Source of the DNA: Rhipidocladum racemiflorum
Taxonomy: Eukaryota > Streptophyta > Magnoliopsida > Poales > Poaceae
Length of the DNA stretch: 64,000 nt
Direction: 5' to 3'
Assembly: GCA_036346355.1 (NCBI GenBank)
Contig: CM070572.1
Coordinates: forward strand, 42,321,944 to 42,385,943
How positions within the stretch are numbered: the first letter of the stretch is position 1; the number at the start of each line of letters is the position of its first letter. Shown one piece after another: positions 10,481 through 22,300 of this stretch. The position numbers and the translations under genes were made by a program. Under the pieces are notes generated by a model that searched no databases, had not been told where the DNA came from, and was given only the letters and a program-made list of their open reading frames with translations.

Positions 10481-11269
10481 CAGGTCAAGATTACTATCGC
10501 TGGTTGGTACGTACATAAAGTAATATTTTAACTTAAATAAATTGCAAGGTGCATTGGTGGACGAGGCAAGGACTTATTGTAAGAGTGTCGATCTGTTCGG
10601 TGCTGTGAAGGTAATTTAATCTTTGTGTTGTACACCCTTTTATTAAGTTCATGTGATTAAAAATCATGTTTATTTGGTAATGATTATATAATTTTTTGTA
10701 CATAAGTTGGATGGTGCGCATTGTAGTGGAAGTCAAGAATTATTGTAGCAACGGTTTAATTGTGTAGAAATAATTTTAATTGTTTTATAATATTCGTGGT
10801 CAAAAAATTATTGTAGGGATGTCGACACATTGGGTGGTGTGAATGGGTTTTTTAGTTAATGCTGTATACGATGTTTTCATATTCGTGCTGTGTTGTAACA
10901 TCGTCAATTTAATAAAAAGCTTATAATCGAAGATTAAAATATGAAATAATTTGTTTGCTGTATTTTATGATATTGCATGCCTTTATTGAAATGTTGGACG
11001 ATGCAAATGATTGTTGGAATAGATAAAAGCAAGGAAAACGAGAAACTAATAAATGGTAAAACGGTAAAATAAAAAGAATTACCTTAGTAAATTATGTATA
11101 ACCCTAAAGTACCGGATGATGACCTAGGATGTGAAAAACAGTGTGAACATCAAAGTGATTAATTTTTGTGAGTAAAAGTTATAGCTGACCTAAATAGTAA
11201 TAGAATTATGGAGAATTATGGACAGAACTGTAGACCTCAAAATTTTAACTATAAGTAGGTCTTACCATT

Positions 11270-12490
11270 ATACTCAGTCAGAAATTTTTTAAAAAATTAA
11301 GAAGTAGTTTAGCTATTTTTTTTCACTTAATCATTGCAGTTTTCAAATTCTGCAAAAAGTAGTAAACGAATTGTAAGAAAATAAATAATGTGATTCTTGT
11401 GCTACAATTTTTATGGTAAAACTATAATGTATATTCACACTTCCAGTAAAACTTTAAAAAATTAATATGTCCATCTAAACCCTAACAAAAATCAAAAACC
11501 GAAAAAATTGTATTGTGCAGCAGCTAATGTTAGAATTGTTATAAAATAACAGTAAATAAGTTTAGGCTAAAATTTTTATTCTAGAACTATCTGGTAGATT
11601 CACACTTGCAGTAAAAATTTGAAAAATTACTATGTCCATCTAGACCCTTGTAAAAATCAAAAACCGAAATAATTAAATTGTGCAACAGGTAATGTTAGAA
11701 TTGTTATAAAAAAACCGTAAATAATTTAAGGCTAAAATTTTTATGGTGAAACTACCATATAGATTCACACTTCCAGTAAAAATTTCAAAAATTAATATGT
11801 CCATACAGACCCTTAAAAAAATCAAAAACCGAAATAATTGAACTGTGCAGCACGAAATGTTAGAGTTGTTATAGAATAACCGTAAATAATTGAAGGCTAA
11901 AATTTTTATGGTAAAACTATCATGTAGTTTCACACTTCCAGTAAAAATTAAAAAAATTAATATGTCCATCTAGATTTGTACTGTGCAGCAGGTAATGTTA
12001 GAATAGTCCTAAAATAACCGTAAATAATTTTGGAAATAAACATGCATATTTGCTAATTAGGACATAATTTTATGTAAATGAAATGGAAGGTGATTATGAG
12101 CTGTAGTGATAATAATTTTAATGCCTATTAATGCAAGAATTGTTGTAGTAGGGGTGTTGATAAGAAATTATTTTTGCATAGTTATTAATCCAGTAGTAAT
12201 ACGTACCATTATCCTCAGTTAGTAAAATTTGTAAAGAATAATAAGTAGTTTAGCTTTATTGCAGTTTTAAAATTCTGCAAAAGGTAGTAAAAGAATTGTA
12301 AGAAAATAAATACTATGATTCTTGTCCTGAAATTTTTATGGTACCACTATCATGTAGACTCACACTTCGAAAAAAATTCCAAAATTTAATATGTCCATCT
12401 AAAACCTTACGCAAATAAAAAACCGAATAAATTTTACTGTGAAATAATGTTAGAATTGTTATAAAATTACCGTAAACAATTTTGACCTAA
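11270..12490 (+). repeat. About 165-bp tandem repeat in MULE leader
   Basis: The marker 'attcacactt' occurs at 11433, 11598 and 11763, with a variant at 11928, exactly 165 bp apart. Each unit also carries 'aatatgtccat', 'aaaaatcaaaaaccg' and 'aatgttagaattgttataaaa'. A decayed fifth unit lies at about 12300-12480, after the repeated segment at 12078-12210. AT-rich and non-coding, within the probable leader intron. Confidence 0.8.
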
Positions 12491-12743
12491 AATTTGTACT
12501 GACAGAGGGAAACTTATCCATTAGCTTAGTATAAAAGTTTGTAAAATTCTGGAGTTGAAATGACCCACGAACCTGGAGTGGGAAAAATGGTTTGTGTGAT
12601 GAACATTAGTACATCAGTAAATGATCAAGTTTAATAATTGTATTTTTATGTGAAATAATGGCTTACATAATAATACACTTTTGTTATGCATGCTACCATG
12701 TATTACTAAATGACGCAATTTAATGACGCATGGACAGATTTCG

Positions 12744-15340
12744 ATGGCTACAACACTGCATATTTACTACGGAGATGCTCCCACAGTAGTGCGCGGACCT
12801 TTTGTTAGCATGCAGAGCTGTACACACACGCATGCCACAATAGATCTTCCTATTGGACCTAAAGACCTGATAGGGATAGTAGCTCAAAAAATAGGTATTG
12901 ACCGGAGAAGATATAAGCTGCGCCTACAAGCGGTTCGGCCCCGTTTGGTGCGAACAGCACAAGTAGTGTGCAACCTATGGGAGCTTCAAACAGAAGTTCT
13001 GGGACCTTTACGTTGCAAAGGCCGTGGATGAATCTTTTCAGATTGGTGTGTATGCGAGATGGTACCACGTCAATCAAAGCGAGGAGGAAGGCAGGGCAAC
13101 CTCGTCGGTGCACTGTAGAGGCGACATTGGTATTGCCGGTAACACGTTAGAGGTGGGAGGGTCATCTGGGGGTCATACTACAGAAGTAGAGGAGAGTGTG
13201 GGGGGAGAGCACGGGGTTAATGTGGTCGAAGAGGAGGTCGATGTGGAGGTCATGGATGATGAAGGCCTTGTCGCCACGGGTGAAGGCATAGAGGATGGTG
13301 AGGATGATGTGGGGTCTGCTGTCGCGTATTTCCGCCAATTGGATGCGGATCAGTGCGTAATTGCTGATTACTCACATATTTCCAGCTGTCCCCAGACCGG
13401 CGACATACAGCTAGAACAGGTCTTCCCCACTAAAAGGGAGCTGGTGCACTTCATTAGCAGCTACGCCATCATGACCCGGCGTCAGCACTATGTAAAAAAG
13501 TCAGGGCCGGATGTCTATGTGGTTAAATGCGCTAAGATCGGACAATGCCCGTACCGTGTACGGGCGCACCGACCAAAGAATGAGAGCCAGTTTATCATTT
13601 CACGCTACACTCGGCACACCTATGGCGCCGAGGTGGTGATGACCATTAACACTTCCATGGATGCCAAATTCATAGCCCAGAAATCCTTGGAGTCGTCGGT
13701 GACATCAAACTAGCACCAAAGTCCATAATTGCCCGGATGCAGAGCAACACGGATGGTAATCCCGTACCATCTGGCGTGGCGAGCAAAAGCAGAAGGCCCT
13801 AACGATGTTATTCGGGTCATTCAAAGAGTCCTACAAGCCAGGCTCCTCGCCTTCTGCGCCGAGATAGCCTGAGACCAACCAGGCACGAATGGGGCATTGA
13901 CCAACGACTGTCTTTGCTAGAGAATGGATCATTCTTTGAAGGTCACCAATTCCTTACAAGGCTTTGTTGGGCATTTGCACGGTGCATCGAAGCATTTAGG
14001 CATTGCCGCTGTGGTATGTGTGGATGGCACGTTCCTAAGCGGGAAGTACCAGGGACTCTTCTCACCGCCCTAGGCTGGCAGCGGAAACAATCAAATAGTC
14101 CCGATTGCCTTTGCGATTGTAGAGAGCGAGAACAACGATAGTTGGCTTTGGTTCATGCGGTTCGTGAAGACCAAGGTGGTCGGGGAATAGGCTCGGGGTG
14201 TCGTCGTCTCGACCGCAAATCTTTGGGCTGTTGCATGCTCTCGAGGTTATGAAGGGGGGGAGGGACCCTTCGTGTGCCTGGCCTGATGTGGAATGCCGGT
14301 GGTGCATGCGACACCTAGGTGCAAACTTGTACACCGCATACAAGAATCGCAACATGGTGAAGCGATTCAAGATTATGTGCATGCGAGAACCAAGTGCGTA
14401 AGTTCAAGCAATATTTGCACAGTTGAGCGAGCGCCACGAGGAAGTTAGTGGCAGGTCAGGAGCAACAAACCTCCCAGATTGTTGGTGGTCAAGGAGTTTC
14501 AGACGGCGTAATACTACGTTCACAAGAATGGATGGCCGGCAAACCGGCGGAGAGATGGGCATCACCACGACACGCACGGCGCCGCGGTAAGAAGTAATAT
14601 TCTATTATATACCCGAATATGTCCCGTTCTCTAATTGAAGTGTGACTGCATTTTCAGTTACATGGTGATGACCACAAACATCGCCGAGTCGTACAACAAC
14701 GTTACGAGAGGGTCCGTGGGCTGCCGATATGCTCAATAATTGAGCTCACTTTTATCGGACCATGGAGTACTTCCGAGACCGTGGCCGTGCAGCAGAACAA
14801 TCGGAGTCCACATTTGCACCGCTGCGTGTCGGCTCTTCTAGAGAAGCGCCGCTTGAAGGCACAATTTCACTTGGCGCAGCTTGTTCGATCCCGTGCGGAG
14901 CAATTCAAGATTTCATGTAGGAGGAAATATGCCTCGGGGTATATCGCGGGCGACACCGCCCAAACGTGTTGGATTGGAGCGGACAAGGCTCATTGCACTT
15001 GTAACAAGCCCGTCTGGAGCATATTCCGTGCTCCCACGTGCTTGCCGCTCGTCGTCGCCTTGGTGGCAACACAGAGCCCGATTTGTGTCCCCGTACTACG
15101 TAATGCAAGCTATACGAAACACGTGGCAGCCAAAAATGAGAAACTTTGGCGATCGTAGCTCTGAGGACATGGTGGCCCCTCAGACGTGGCATCCGTTCCC
15201 TTCGACGGCGGGATCAACCAGAAGGCCATCGTCATCGCGACTTAGGGGCGACATGGATGCTTCACAAGGTGGTGTTGGTCTGCGGCTTTGTGGAAAATGC
15301 AGCAGCCGGGCCATGACCGCATGAGCATGCCCTAATAGGC
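12744..15340 (+). pseudogene. MuDR-type MULE transposase, decayed
   Basis: This would catalyse cut-and-paste of the element. The start is MATTLHIYYGD after a plausible splice acceptor (CAG at about 12737). In order: the N-terminal MuDR region; the linker YARWYHV; an acidic stretch (13180-13330); the WRKY-GCM1-like zinc DNA-binding domain (VFPTKRELVHFISSY ... KCAKIGQCPYRV ... RHTY, 13420-13625); the MULE catalytic region with VCVDGTFLSGKYQG (about 14010) and NNQIVPIAFAIVESENNDSW (about 14085); the SWIM finger CTC...PCSHVLAA (about 14995-15060); and a C-terminal zinc-knuckle remnant (CGKC...GHD, about 15290). The domains lie in different frames with many stops between them. The last zinc ligand of the DNA-binding domain reads Tyr where Cys is usual (HTY for HTC). 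The order is diagnostic; the gene is not functional as written. Confidence 0.88.
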
Positions 15341-15549
15341 CTTAATGTCGCAATTGAGCTATTTCGAATATTGTATAAGTGCGAACTTATGTCCATGTCA
15401 AAGCCGCTTGCGTCTGATCTAGAAAATAAATGGAGAAATTTTTTATGTCATTGTGTTGCCTTCTTATTTCAATAGGATGATGATAAATTTTTCCTTATGG
15501 AGTAATCTCGTCTTTATTTTTCTTGAAGGTAACGGAAGCGGCCACCAAA
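15341..15549 (+). other. Spacer between transposase and PMD genes
   Basis: No coding signal. It would hold the transposase 3' end and the downstream gene's 5' region. Ends 'cttgaag|gtaacggaagcg' just before the PMD start. Confidence 0.4.
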
Positions 15550-18168
15550 ATGGCAACGCCAGAGTTGCTCCACGAACAAATCGACTCAAAGCATAGGGCC
15601 AGGAAATTGGCCGCACGTGAAGAGGTTGTAAGACACACTACATAAGTTCATGGTTTTCATGCACATTAATATTTTCCGTCTGATATACCATCTTCCTCTC
15701 CAGCTTCATGCCATGCGTCTAAGGGATCCCGGTGAAAATTCTTGACGGCAGATTTGATGTCCCACTTGCACATTGCGGGCTGCTCCCATTTGCGAAGCTT
15801 ATGAATGGGGCAAACATGGGCCGTGGAAGACGGACTCCTCTTCTGGCTTTAGACGCTGCACTTTTGACAACCCTTGTTGATCGTTGGCGACCAGAGACGC
15901 ATACTTTCCACCTGCCGCTTGGGGAGATGACTATCACCCTACGAGATGTGGCGTTGATTACAGGGCTTCCTATTGCTGGCCAACCATTTGTTGTTGCAAA
16001 GCCAGAGCGAGTGGCATGGCACCACTACCTAGAGAACAGTAACATATACATATTGCATTTAATCAGCACCACTCAATCAAAATTTTAAAGGCCTGACATG
16101 ATTAAATGAAACTGTAGGTTCGGGGTGGAGTACCATGGGAGCGACCAGGGGGTGTCATTCTCATGGTTGCGTCAGTTGGAAGAGTTCCAAGCTTGCCCAG
16201 CAGACGCGGACCTGGCAACCGTGAACAGACACTACGAAGTGTACCTACTCGGACTCCTAGGGGGTGTGATGTTCACGCACTCAAATGGAGACAACGTCGC
16301 TACACATCTTGTGTGGGTTGCCCGGCAGCTAGCCATGGATGCGGCGAACGGGGACGCACCACAGGGTTTCAGCTGGGGATCCGCGGTTCTAGCGGACACC
16401 TATCGTGCCTTGTGTGACGCGTGCAGACGGACAGCACAGAGCTCCATCTTGACGGGTTGTCCGTATCTTCTGCAGCTTTGGTCATGGTTTTACCTTCCCA
16501 TGTCTCGTCCAAGAGTGGACAACCCTTACTACCCAGTGCCTGTGGCTGATGATGTACCCACCGGCCAAGCCCAACTTTTGGTTACATATACATGCACGCT
16601 AGGGTGCGTTGCGCGCAAGAAGTTGATCGCGGGTCATACATGCGCGTCGTCGCCGACCTGGACTTTCTGACCCAGGATCACGTCGATTGGGACCCGTTCT
16701 CCAACGCACGCATGCACGAAGTAGCACAAGGAGGACGCATATCATTTGCGTGCAACCAAGGCAGCGTCTTGGCTCACGCAATGCCACGTAGTGTGCATGA
16801 ATGTGTCGAGGTGTACTCACCAGCGTGTGCAACGGCAGTTTGGTAAATCGGCCGATTGATTCCTCCACTTCTACGATCCGCCGGTCCGTCGCATGGGTAA
16901 GCTGAAATCAACATTACATTTCAAGTCCCACTATATTTATCATCATATTGGACTAACGGCATGTAAGCTAAATTTTCGTGAGGAGCTCACAAGGCCACAA
17001 CTACGATCGAGAGTCGTACATCAAGCACACATCACGCGATGGTCGGAGTCGACTACGGCCGATGTGTACGAGCCAACCGGGCCTTACAATGGCACAGTCT
17101 TGGGCCTACCTCGACCGGTACAGGCCTCGAACAAGGTGTGTTCTTCTTGCACGGCAAGCCCACGAACAAGCACAAAACTATGTGCGTGACTACGCCGAGA
17201 GAGTTCACAGCCGGGTACGTGTCTGAGACTCCCATATGTGTTTAAATACTTTCGATAGCATGTACAGCTTGGACATCGATATGTACTAACAGAGCGATGT
17301 ATTCCTACACAGACTCAGTCCGCAAACTTACGGGGCGAGGCGGACGAAATGTTTACGCAAACCAGGGCATCGTGGTCAAGACGGTGGAAATCCTAGGCGT
17401 GGTTTCTTCAGAGGGCGGGATCGCTTGCGATCTGCCATTCGAGCGATTGGAGGTCACCGGTCGACCACACAAAGAAGCTATGATGAGGCGGCCGATCCAA
17501 CCCCCAAAGATTCGTCCCCCACCCTTGAGATCAATGTCCATGAGGTATCCTCTACCGCTTCAGCGGCACCGACACGGTAAGACGCAGGCATCCACATCGG
17601 CACATGGTGTGAAAGCCATCGGCGCTCGGCGTTCACGCCGATCACGGGCCCCATCCAACGGGAGAGATGTCACAGGGCCTCGATATGAATCGGCCCACCT
17701 GACTCCACCGATCGGGATGGGCGGCGATATGTTACGCTCCCGGCCAGACATTTGAATCTGAGCGTAACGCTCCCCCAAAATGAAGGAAAGCGGCGTGCCT
17801 TCGACAATGCGTTCACTGAGACATTTGGTGCCGACCTTGGATTTTCTAGCTTGCTGCAAACGCCTTTTACCTCAGACCCACGTCCTGACCAGGCTGGAGG
17901 ATCTAACTGGTTATCTTCGACAGGTGGTTCACAGTTGGACCAGACACCACTACCACCTGCACCGCAGCCTAGCCCATTTGCAGGATGGAATATTTACCCT
18001 GGATCAGGGTATGTTGTCGCCCCGCCAGCACCGACGGAGGATGACCAGATGGCGCAGCCGACAGACGAAGTTGGACCGCCGCAAGCGGCGAGGACAAGAA
18101 TAAGACGTGAACCCCAACATTACACCCCTAGTGCATATGATAGTAGATGGGGAGCTGGGGGACAGTGA
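15550..18168 (+). pseudogene. Plant mobile domain (PMD, MAIN/MAIL-like) gene carried by the MULE
   Basis: The start MATPELLHEQIDSKHRARK at 15550 and the later motifs DRWRPETHTFHLPLGEM and TITLRDVALITGLPIAG (about 15885-15985) are those of the plant mobile domain, also called aminotransferase-like, found in plant MAIN/MAIL proteins and in transposons. Likely exons: 15550 to about 15630; 15703 to about 16036 (acceptor CTCTCCAG); from about 16118 (acceptor CTGTAG) to about 16890; and further pieces 16978-17226 and 17297-18168. Frameshifts lie near 15735 (after RLRDPGEN), near 16600 and near 16830. The C-terminal part is basic and Ser/Pro-rich and ends SAYDSRWGAGGQ. It has the same orientation as the transposase and lies 0.2 kb downstream. 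Role in transposition unknown. Confidence 0.82.
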
Positions 18169-19840
18169 TTGTCGTTGGGGTGTATGTACCTTTTTGTAAC
18201 ACTAACAATGCAATCAATAAATATTTGCTACGTGTTGACTAATATTCCTATTTCTTGCAATAAATTATGCGATGCTGGTATTTTGAGCCCATTTGCAGTA
18301 TTGAAGACAAAAAACGAAATTGGGGATTTTCAGCTTCTCTTTTTTTTTTTTTTGAAATCTGGGCACTACTTCAAACCGGCATAACTTACTCAAAATTAAT
18401 CCAAAATAAGGGAACAAATACATTTTTGAAATGTACTCGAAATTCCCTACAAGTTGTCAGGCAAATTTTTTCCCAAATTCGGCCTCCAATAAATTCAAAT
18501 TCGCATCGCAATATCCAATTCACCAATTTCGTCCATTTCGGACAATCGAAACTAAAAACGGCATAACTTTCTAATGGAATGTCCAAATGGATTGATTCCA
18601 GTTGGAGATGCTAGATAATTTCACCCTCTACAACTTCCTAAGCAAATGTAAACTCCAATTCGGCCTCTAAGTAGGTCGAATTCGCAGAAAACTGAGAGCC
18701 AAAAATCTGGCCAAAAAACAACGCTACATTCACTTTTTGAGACAAGTTTAAAATCAGTGTTTGACACCGGATTGGCGAGATGAGTCCACCACTATATAGA
18801 GAAATGTTTTTACTTCGCAACCATGTAACCCGCGCACTCTAGGTCATTATAGATTGCCGCCATAACGCCTCCAAAGTTGGTTGAAAGTCATAAGTGCGGA
18901 CTGAAATTTTTGGCTCTAAACTTTTGGTTAAGCTTGGGATACTCCTAAGTGGCAGTTTAGGACATTAACTGAAGCCGGGAATTGACCTTAAGAGCGGCTA
19001 AAACTTAATTGATGCGAAACTTAGGCGCTAGAATCGATGCATAGGCACAGCTGCAAAGGAATCCGATGCTGCCACGTGTAGCTTTCCTGTCCCGGCCCCT
19101 CGCCTCGCACGCTAATGTGCCCACTGCCAGCTGTTGCCCACTGCTAGCTGCAGCTAAGCTATAGCCAGGCACCCCACCGCGCGCGGCAAACGATGCCTCT
19201 GCCAAACGATGCCTCTGCCAAACGATTCCCTCTCACTTCGCGCATTCGGCGGCTTTTGGTGGGTGAAACAGCATCAAGTTAATTCATGACGGAATCTCAA
19301 CGCCGTATTACCCTAAGTATTACAGCCGCGCACAAACCCTAACGATGAAGGATTTTCGGCGGCCCGTAAGAAAGCATGTCCGAAGATATTTTTAAGGCCG
19401 AATGTAGCAGATTTGCTATTTGGTAGACGAACTACCATGCAGCCGCGCACAAACCCAAATGCATGCGTGGCAGATCTTCCTGAGTCGTCTGGTTAAAGCT
19501 TAAGCTGCCAAAGCCTGACTGGCACCTCTCTACCAGCTACAAAGCTGCATGCATCCGATGCTCCTGGATTCTTTCTTTCCTGTCGGGGACCGCGGATATT
19601 CGAATTTCGAAATGAAATAAAAATACCGCGACGAGAAGCTGCGGTTTTGCAATGTTACTGTTCAGCCAGGCCCCCACCTCGCGCGCTAATGCTCCGCCAA
19701 CTGGTGGCCACTCCCAAGCCACTGCCAGCTGCAGCCAGACCCCCCCTTGAGCGCACTGCAAACGCTGCCACGTGCCGATTTTTTGTCTTGGCCCCTCGCC
19801 CCGCACGGTGATGTGCCGCCAGCTGTCTCGTTTCTCCCTC
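18169..19840 (+). other. MULE spacer and GRF promoter block A
   Basis: No gene. 18360-18720 holds two degenerate copies of a block containing 'cggcataactt' (18378, 18559) and 'ttcggcctc' (18478, 18659). 19063-19130 and 19767-19820 share 'gctgccacgtg ... ggcccctcgcc ... cgcac', including a CACGTG core. 19290-19440 ('caacgcc...ccctaagtatta...gaaggattttcggcggcc') recurs at 21238-21390 upstream of the second promoter block. Confidence 0.6.
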
Positions 19841-19845
19841 GCTCC

Positions 19846-19858
19846 CTGCCTATAAATT
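19846..19858 (+). promoter_or_regulatory. TATA box of MULE GRF gene 1
   Basis: GCCTATAAATTGC about 310 bp before the ATG at 20162. The spacing fits a leader with one small intron. Confidence 0.5.
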
Positions 19859-20161
19859 GCAAGGCCGCCTGCACTTCTATCAGGCAAACGCGATACATTG
19901 CTCCGAGTTCATAAAGTTTGGATTGAGTTGAGAAAACCCAGAGTGCAAAGAGGAGAACTGGTAGTTTAGCTTTCTTTTTTTGCAATATTTTATTTCGGCG
20001 TCTTGTTCCACAGGTATTATTTACAAAAGTTATTTTGTACGGTGAGTCACATTGTTGTGTTCTTGGTTCAGTACACATTATTTTGTACTTATTATGCTTC
20101 TTATTGATGTTTTTGCTTCGTGTAGATAACGACTTAAGTGTTCGTCGGTTCTGTCCAAGCC

Positions 20162-20730
20162 ATGTCGAGCTCAGTGGTTGCCAATGCAGGGCGGGTAATG
20201 TGCCCTAACTGTCATGTGGAAGTCCACACCTGGTACTCCACCACTACAGAAAATAACGAACGGGCGTATTATAGATGCCCTAATTTCTCTGTACGTCTCT
20301 ACGATTTTTCGATTTCTTCATGTTTTCATGAGTACTCTCCTGCTCGAGTTTGGTATAACCATGTTAACACTGTCGTGTAGCCCACGGGATGCCAATATCG
20401 GCGGTGGGCGACGATATAAATACACCGAGCATCTTTAAACAGGCGCTTCCAATGGTAGAAGCAGAGGGCGGATCTCGCGGGAACTTAACAAGGCTAGCGA
20501 TGCGAGAATTACCGCAGAGAGAGGGAGTTCGGCCTGAACAAGAAGAAAACCGTGAAGCGTATGATCGCTTCCTTGAGCAGGCCGTAGAAGATAACAACGA
20601 AGCTATAAGTCCTGATTTCGTTGTTCCTCTTGACGGCCCCAGCGCTGAACTCTACAAACGTGACCGTTGGGAGTTTTTCGAAGAAGAGGGTGTCGAATTC
20701 TATGATAGTGATGATTCTGGAAAGTTCTAA
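20162..20730 (+). pseudogene. GRF-type zinc-finger gene 1 in MULE, frameshifted
   Basis: Exon 1 (20162-20290) encodes MSSSVVANAG, then CPNC, a TWYSTTTENNERAYYRCP segment, and stops at a GTACGT donor. Exon 2 starts at 20381 after TGTAG and continues the finger as PTGCQYRRW. Together this gives the GRF pattern: CxxC, then (F/Y)YxCP, then C-x-(Y/F)-x-x-W. Right after the tryptophan the frame runs into TAA (20417-20419). The other frame from 20389 to 20730 stays open, is acidic (ending EEEGVEFYDSDDSGKF), and would join if a single base were missing near 20410. GRF fingers are thought to bind nucleic acid and are common in plant transposons. The frame break could be real or a sequencing error. Confidence 0.65.
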
Positions 20731-21044
20731 AGCCGCTCTACCCTGCATCCATTTGTATGTTAGTTCTTGTTCACAAGAAATGCTATTGTAGTTGTTCTCC
20801 CTATTGTACTTTGTTCTAATGCTATTATGTGTTTACATTGTATCGTAATGCGCTTTGTACTATTATGAAGCTTTACATTATGTTCACCAAGTTATTCGAA
20901 GTTTTTTTTCGGTTGAATGGAGCATATTTTTTATTACATGTATGTAATATCATATTCACCGACAACAGTCATTCAACCTTGTAAAAGCATTCTTTGTCAA
21001 AAGTCAGAAAAGCATTCTTTGTCAAAGTCAGAAAAGCATTCTTT

Positions 21045-21228
21045 GTCAAAGCTGTAAAAGCATGCCTGCCATGTCATATCAAAAGCACGCCTGTTAACTT
21101 TTTCAGCTTTTGTCATCGGTAAAACTGTACAAAGCATTCTAGCTGACCTTGTCGCTTTGCTCCGATTCTCTCGTTTGGCTGGTGGCGGGCTATTTAAGCC
21201 CCAGTGCTCACCTCCGAATACTCACACC
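21045..21228 (+). repeat. Promoter-like direct repeat, copy 1
   Basis: About 184 bp almost identical to 21611-21793. Contains 'catgcctgccatgtcatatcaaaagcacgcc', a CTTTGCTCCGATTCTC block and the TATA-like GGGCTATTTAAGCCC, which is itself palindromic. Confidence 0.85.
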
Positions 21229-21610
21229 AATATAAATTCTCAACGCCCAATAACCCTAACTATTAAAGTCACGCACAAACCCTAACGACGAAGGATTTTC
21301 GGCGGCCTGTAAAAAAGCATGTTCGAAGTAATTTTTGGGTCCGAATGTACCAGATTTGCTATTTCGTATACGGACTACCATATTATCTAAAAATATCTCA
21401 GTTACAGCTCTCTTTGCATATAAATTCTCAACGCCCAAAAACCCTAAGTATTAATAGGGCGCACAAAACATGTAGTCCTTTTCTTTCCTGTTGAGCCATG
21501 AAAGCCAGCCTAGATTGCATCTGCAAAGCTGTGTACTCCACTGCCATGACCCGTCGATGTCATCTGTAAAGCTGTAAAAGCATTGCTGTCAAAGCTGTAA
21601 ATGCATTGCT

Positions 21611-21793
21611 GTCAAAGCTGTAAAAGCATGCCTGCCATGTCATATCAAAAGCACGCCTGTTAACTTTTTCAGCTTTTGTCATCGGCAAAACTGTACAAAG
21701 CATTCTAGCTGATCTTGTCGCTTTGCTCCGATTCTCTCGTTTGGCTGGTGGCGGGCTATTTAAGCCCGATTGCTCGCCTCAGAATACTCACAC
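21611..21793 (+). repeat. Promoter-like direct repeat, copy 2
   Basis: Second copy of 21045-21228, offset 566 bp. It directly precedes the second GRF-like gene, so it probably supplies that gene's promoter (CTATTTAAG at about 21757). Confidence 0.85.
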
Positions 21794-21848
21794 GAAGCAA
21801 GCAATCCAAACCACGAAGCACAAGTTCGCCGCCAACCAACCGGTGCCA

Positions 21849-22300
21849 ATGGAGTTCCCTTCGCCCCAAGGCACAAAGATTGTCCAATCCGTCCCCTGGC
21901 ACGGAGGTCCCCATGTGCCTATCACGGGGATCCTTGCCGCTTCGGCAATCTGTAGACAATTCATACACTTACGGTATGAGGTATCGAGTTGCCGCAACCA
22001 CGACTCGAAAAAATCACGGGAATGCAGATCTGGCGGAGGAGCCGGTATGTTCGTACTCGCATTTGCTTTGTTGCATCAAAGCTGTCAAAACCTTAACATC
22101 GTTATACCATCTGTTGGCACCAACTGCAGCCTCCATTATGCGAGTTCATCAAATTCTCTGACGCAGAGCGGACTCTGAGATGGAGAGGATGCGGAATTGG
22201 GAGTACTCGCATCGCAGAGCTATGGTAGAGCTGCAGTGTCGTGAGCGGAGGAGGAGGAGAAGCGCATGAAGGTTGCCGAACAAATGCGCAGAGAGGGAGG
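21849..22300 (+). pseudogene. Possible GRF-type zinc-finger gene 2 in MULE
   Basis: Weakly supported. The ATG at 21849 (MEFPSPQGTKIV) follows the promoter repeat. An exon reading RVAATTTRKNHGNADLAEEP ends at a GTATGT donor near 22052; after a roughly 85-bp intron ending TGCAG, the text reads PPLCEFIKFSDAE, which resembles the last Cys and aromatic part of a GRF finger. Downstream frames are rich in Arg/Glu (HRRAMVELQCRERRRRRS), like the coiled tail of such proteins. No upstream CxxC pair is clear, and frames shift near 22178. The call leans on position beside a duplicated promoter. Confidence 0.38.
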
